Shown here one piece after another: positions 3,764-5,681 of a stretch of 5,681 nt of DNA. The stretch is from the NCBI GenBank assembly GCA_030550075.1, contig JAUQQB010000203.1, forward strand, positions 1 to 5,681. Reading direction: 5' to 3'. The DNA comes from Chloroflexota bacterium (lineage in GTDB: Bacteria; Chloroflexota; Anaerolineae; Thermoflexales; Thermoflexaceae). A program made the translations under genes and the position numbers. Numbering within the stretch: position 1 is the first letter of the stretch; each line of letters starts with the position of its first letter. The notes below the pieces were generated by a model. That model saw only the letters and a program-made list of their open reading frames with translations, did not search any database and was not told where the DNA came from.

Positions 3764-5681
3764 ATGCGCTACGGATTCCTCTGGAACTGGATCTCGGTCC
3801 TGGCGATGGCTTTTCAACCAGTGCTCGGCTTCTGGGGTCCCGGGAAGGCGCAAGCCTCCGATTCTCTTTATTCCACGGAGGCCACCGCCCCAGCGATCCA
3901 CCGGCTGCTGCCGGCCTGGTTCACGAGCCGCATGCCTTCTTCGATCAGACCGGGTTCCCTCCTGCCGGAATGGTTCCAGACCCCAGCTGCTGGCTCGCCG
4001 GCGGCTCTTTCTGCTTCTCCCCAACCATCGGGCGCAGGAGTTTCCATCCTTCCTCAATGGTTCTCGATGCCCATGTCCGGGCCGAGATCGGAAGAGCATC
4101 ACACCATCCCCGAATCCGGCGTGATGGTTCTGGGGCCTACCGCGCCGATCAACAATTGCGACGTCGTCACCTTCACCATCGTCGCCGCCAATGACGCGGT
4201 CACCGCCACCAATGTGCTCATTACCAGCGCCATGCCGGCAGGGTTCACGCCCACGATACAGACCTTCGGCCCATATACGGTTGCCCCCAACGAGGTCATC
4301 ACCCGCTACGCGGTCTTCTCTGCCACCTGTTCCGCCGTCTCCGGGCAGAACGTGGTCACCCTGACCCAGGATGGATACGTCCCCATCGTCCGCTACACGG
4401 ACTTCGTCGTCAACCCCGGCGCCATCACCGTCCGCAAAGAGCCCGCCGTCATCCCCGCCGCGCCGGACGACGTGGTCACCTGGACGGTTTACGTGGAGAA
4501 CACCGGATACGGCACTGTGTCCAATGTCCGGGTGACGGACACGCTGGGGAGCGGGCTGGAGTTCGTCTCCGGCATCACCTCCGCCTTCTACATCTCGCTC
4601 GCCGTAGGGCAGGTGGTTACCTTCCCCGTCGCCGCCCGCGTCGTGGGCTGCTCCGGCCTGGAGAACGTGGTCGCCGCCACCTGGGGCTGCGACGGCCAGA
4701 CCTGCCAGGCCCCCCAGATCGCCAAGGGCGCGGTGGATCTGCAGATGACCAACCCCGACCTGGACTTCTCCCTGCCCGCCTTCAACGTGCCCTACTGCAC
4801 CGGCTTCGGCGTCTTCACCATCCCGATCACCAATACCGGTAATGGGACCGCCTACTCCGGGACGCTGGCGGTGGATCTCTCCCCCTTCAACGTGACCGTC
4901 GCTCCGCCTGCCTCCTACTCCGGCGGTGCGTTCCAGTTGCCGCCCATCGGGCCCGGGGAGACCTACAATCTGGTCTTCACCCTGACGTTGCCTTCCAACG
5001 TTTGCAATATGCCCCGCGGCGGCATGTTCGCTTTTAATCTGACCTATCGCGATCGCTGTGGCAACCCGTACACCGAACTGCCACAGTCCGCTGCCTGGCA
5101 ACTGACCAACACACCGGGCCAACTCAGCGTGGAGAAGTCCATGCCCGCCGAGGTCTACCGGGGCGAGACGATCACCGCCACGATCACGGTGAACGCCAGC
5201 GGCATCGTCGGCAACATTGTCGTGACCGACCAGGTGCCCGCGGGCTGGAGCGTGGTGAATCCGGCGGGCGGCAACGTCTTCACCGTGGGCGGCGTTACTT
5301 ACATCACCTGGACGCTGAGCGGCTCCGCCGTCCTCAACCCGGTTTTCGCAACCCCTGACGCCGCCACTGGCTGCGGCTATTGCGGCACCGCCGCCACCAA
5401 CATCGTCACCGCCACCGCGTCCGACTGCCAGAACTGCCGACAGACCGCCACCGACCAGGCTACGACTTACCTTCAGTGCCGTGAGCCGGTGGCGACCACC
5501 TTCAAGCAGGTCTCCGGCCCCGCCGAGGTCTGCACCAGCCCGGCCTTCACTTACACCAATACCTACGCCTTCGCCAGCAGCTTCATCGTGACCCCCACCT
5601 GGCAGGGGATGATCTTTACCGAGACGCTCCCTTACCAGACCTACGTCCCGGGCAGCGCCTCGGTGTGGATGAGCGATGGCA
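3764..5681 (+). CDS. Secreted cysteine-rich DUF11-like repeat surface protein (partial, C-terminus beyond window)
   Basis: 639 residues are visible and the frame is open at the right edge. An N-terminal signal peptide (1-31) ends at AQA. A linker (about 32-118) contains three copies of LPxWF, at 49-53, 67-71 and 96-100. From about 120 onward come repeated beta-sandwich modules of the DUF11/conserved-repeat type. Telltale segments are VVTFTIVAANDAVTATNVLITSAMPAG (split around 135-160), VTWTVYVENTGYGTVSNVRV (238-257), FTIPITNTGNGTAYSG (351-366), VEKSMPAEVYRGETITATI (456-474) and a fifth copy from about 577. Such proteins are usually large cell-surface or S-layer-associated structural proteins. 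Unusually for this class, 14 cysteines are visible, including CGYC (537-540) and CQNC (555-558). Codon use becomes strongly C-ending after about 4130. It follows the selenoprotein gene on the same strand with an 84-nt gap. The specific role is unknown. Confidence 0.85.
   Translation, partial: MRYGFLWNWISVLAMAFQPVLGFWGPGKAQASDSLYSTEATAPAIHRLLPAWFTSRMPSSIRPGSLLPEWFQTPAAGSPAALSASPQPSGAGVSILPQWFSMPMSGPRSEEHHTIPESGVMVLGPTAPINNCDVVTFTIVAANDAVTATNVLITSAMPAGFTPTIQTFGPYTVAPNEVITRYAVFSATCSAVSGQNVVTLTQDGYVPIVRYTDFVVNPGAITVRKEPAVIPAAPDDVVTWTVYVENTGYGTVSNVRVTDTLGSGLEFVSGITSAFYISLAVGQVVTFPVAARVVGCSGLENVVAATWGCDGQTCQAPQIAKGAVDLQMTNPDLDFSLPAFNVPYCTGFGVFTIPITNTGNGTAYSGTLAVDLSPFNVTVAPPASYSGGAFQLPPIGPGETYNLVFTLTLPSNVCNMPRGGMFAFNLTYRDRCGNPYTELPQSAAWQLTNTPGQLSVEKSMPAEVYRGETITATITVNASGIVGNIVVTDQVPAGWSVVNPAGGNVFTVGGVTYITWTLSGSAVLNPVFATPDAATGCGYCGTAATNIVTATASDCQNCRQTATDQATTYLQCREPVATTFKQVSGPAEVCTSPAFTYTNTYAFASSFIVTPTWQGMIFTETLPYQTYVPGSASVWMSDG

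Noticed and set aside
3703..4194. Plus-strand open frames of 163 and 126 residues (3703-4194 and 3744-4124)
   Set aside because: They are out-of-frame readings over the start of the DUF11-like gene, whose own frame has a ribosome binding site, a signal peptide and a continuous repeat protein.
3473..5122. 549-residue minus-strand open frame
   Set aside because: It is antisense to the end of the selenoprotein gene and to the DUF11-like gene. Its Gly/Asp/His-rich composition is a by-product of C-ending codons on the plus strand.

Overview
The window reads as GC-rich bacterial chromosome. The style of the genes (a glutamine synthetase with an adenylylation-type loop, Thr/Pro-rich secreted linkers, an LPxTG-like tail, a large DUF11-type surface protein, SurA_N/redoxin fusions) resembles Chloroflexota such as Thermoflexus or Anaerolineae relatives. 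That assignment is inference from style, not from a marker gene.

Layout. Positions 1-1366 (minus strand) hold glnA, a type I glutamine synthetase whose C-terminal ~40 residues lie beyond the left edge. Positions 1367-1733 are a divergent intergenic region. It carries the glnA ribosome binding site, a weak glnA promoter candidate, a strong 19-bp operator-like dyad, two smaller dyads and a near-consensus sigma-70 promoter pointing right. Positions 1734-2117 (plus) encode a 127-aa secreted Thr/Pro-rich protein ending in LPITGG plus a membrane helix. Positions 2075-3679 (plus) encode a membrane-anchored thiol/selenol redox protein. After a perfect hairpin at 3684-3711, a long secreted, cysteine-rich DUF11-like repeat protein starts at 3764 and runs off the right edge.

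The main discovery is the gene at 2075-3679. A naive reading ends it at a TGA at 3353-3355 and leaves a separate small ORF starting at 3464. Both pieces are in one frame with no other stop between them, and together they form a complete peroxiredoxin/thioredoxin-fold domain. The TGA falls exactly where the catalytic cysteine belongs, giving FYRSPT-U-GTC-RNQL, a UxxC redox motif. A hairpin with a 6-bp stem and a GGC apical loop lies 21 nt after the TGA, which fits the bacterial SECIS pattern. I therefore call one 534-residue selenoprotein: N-terminal membrane anchor, SurA_N-like helical domain, Pro-rich linker, TlpA/ResA-like thioredoxin domain with CPVC, and a C-terminal Sec-containing peroxiredoxin-like domain. 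The predicted topology puts both redox domains outside the membrane.

How they may work together (inference): the 127-aa protein and the selenoprotein overlap by 43 nt and share one promoter, so they are probably co-expressed and coupled. The next gene encodes an exported protein with 14 cysteines in its visible part, a plausible client for an extracytoplasmic disulfide or peroxide-handling enzyme. glnA is transcribed divergently and looks functionally unrelated.
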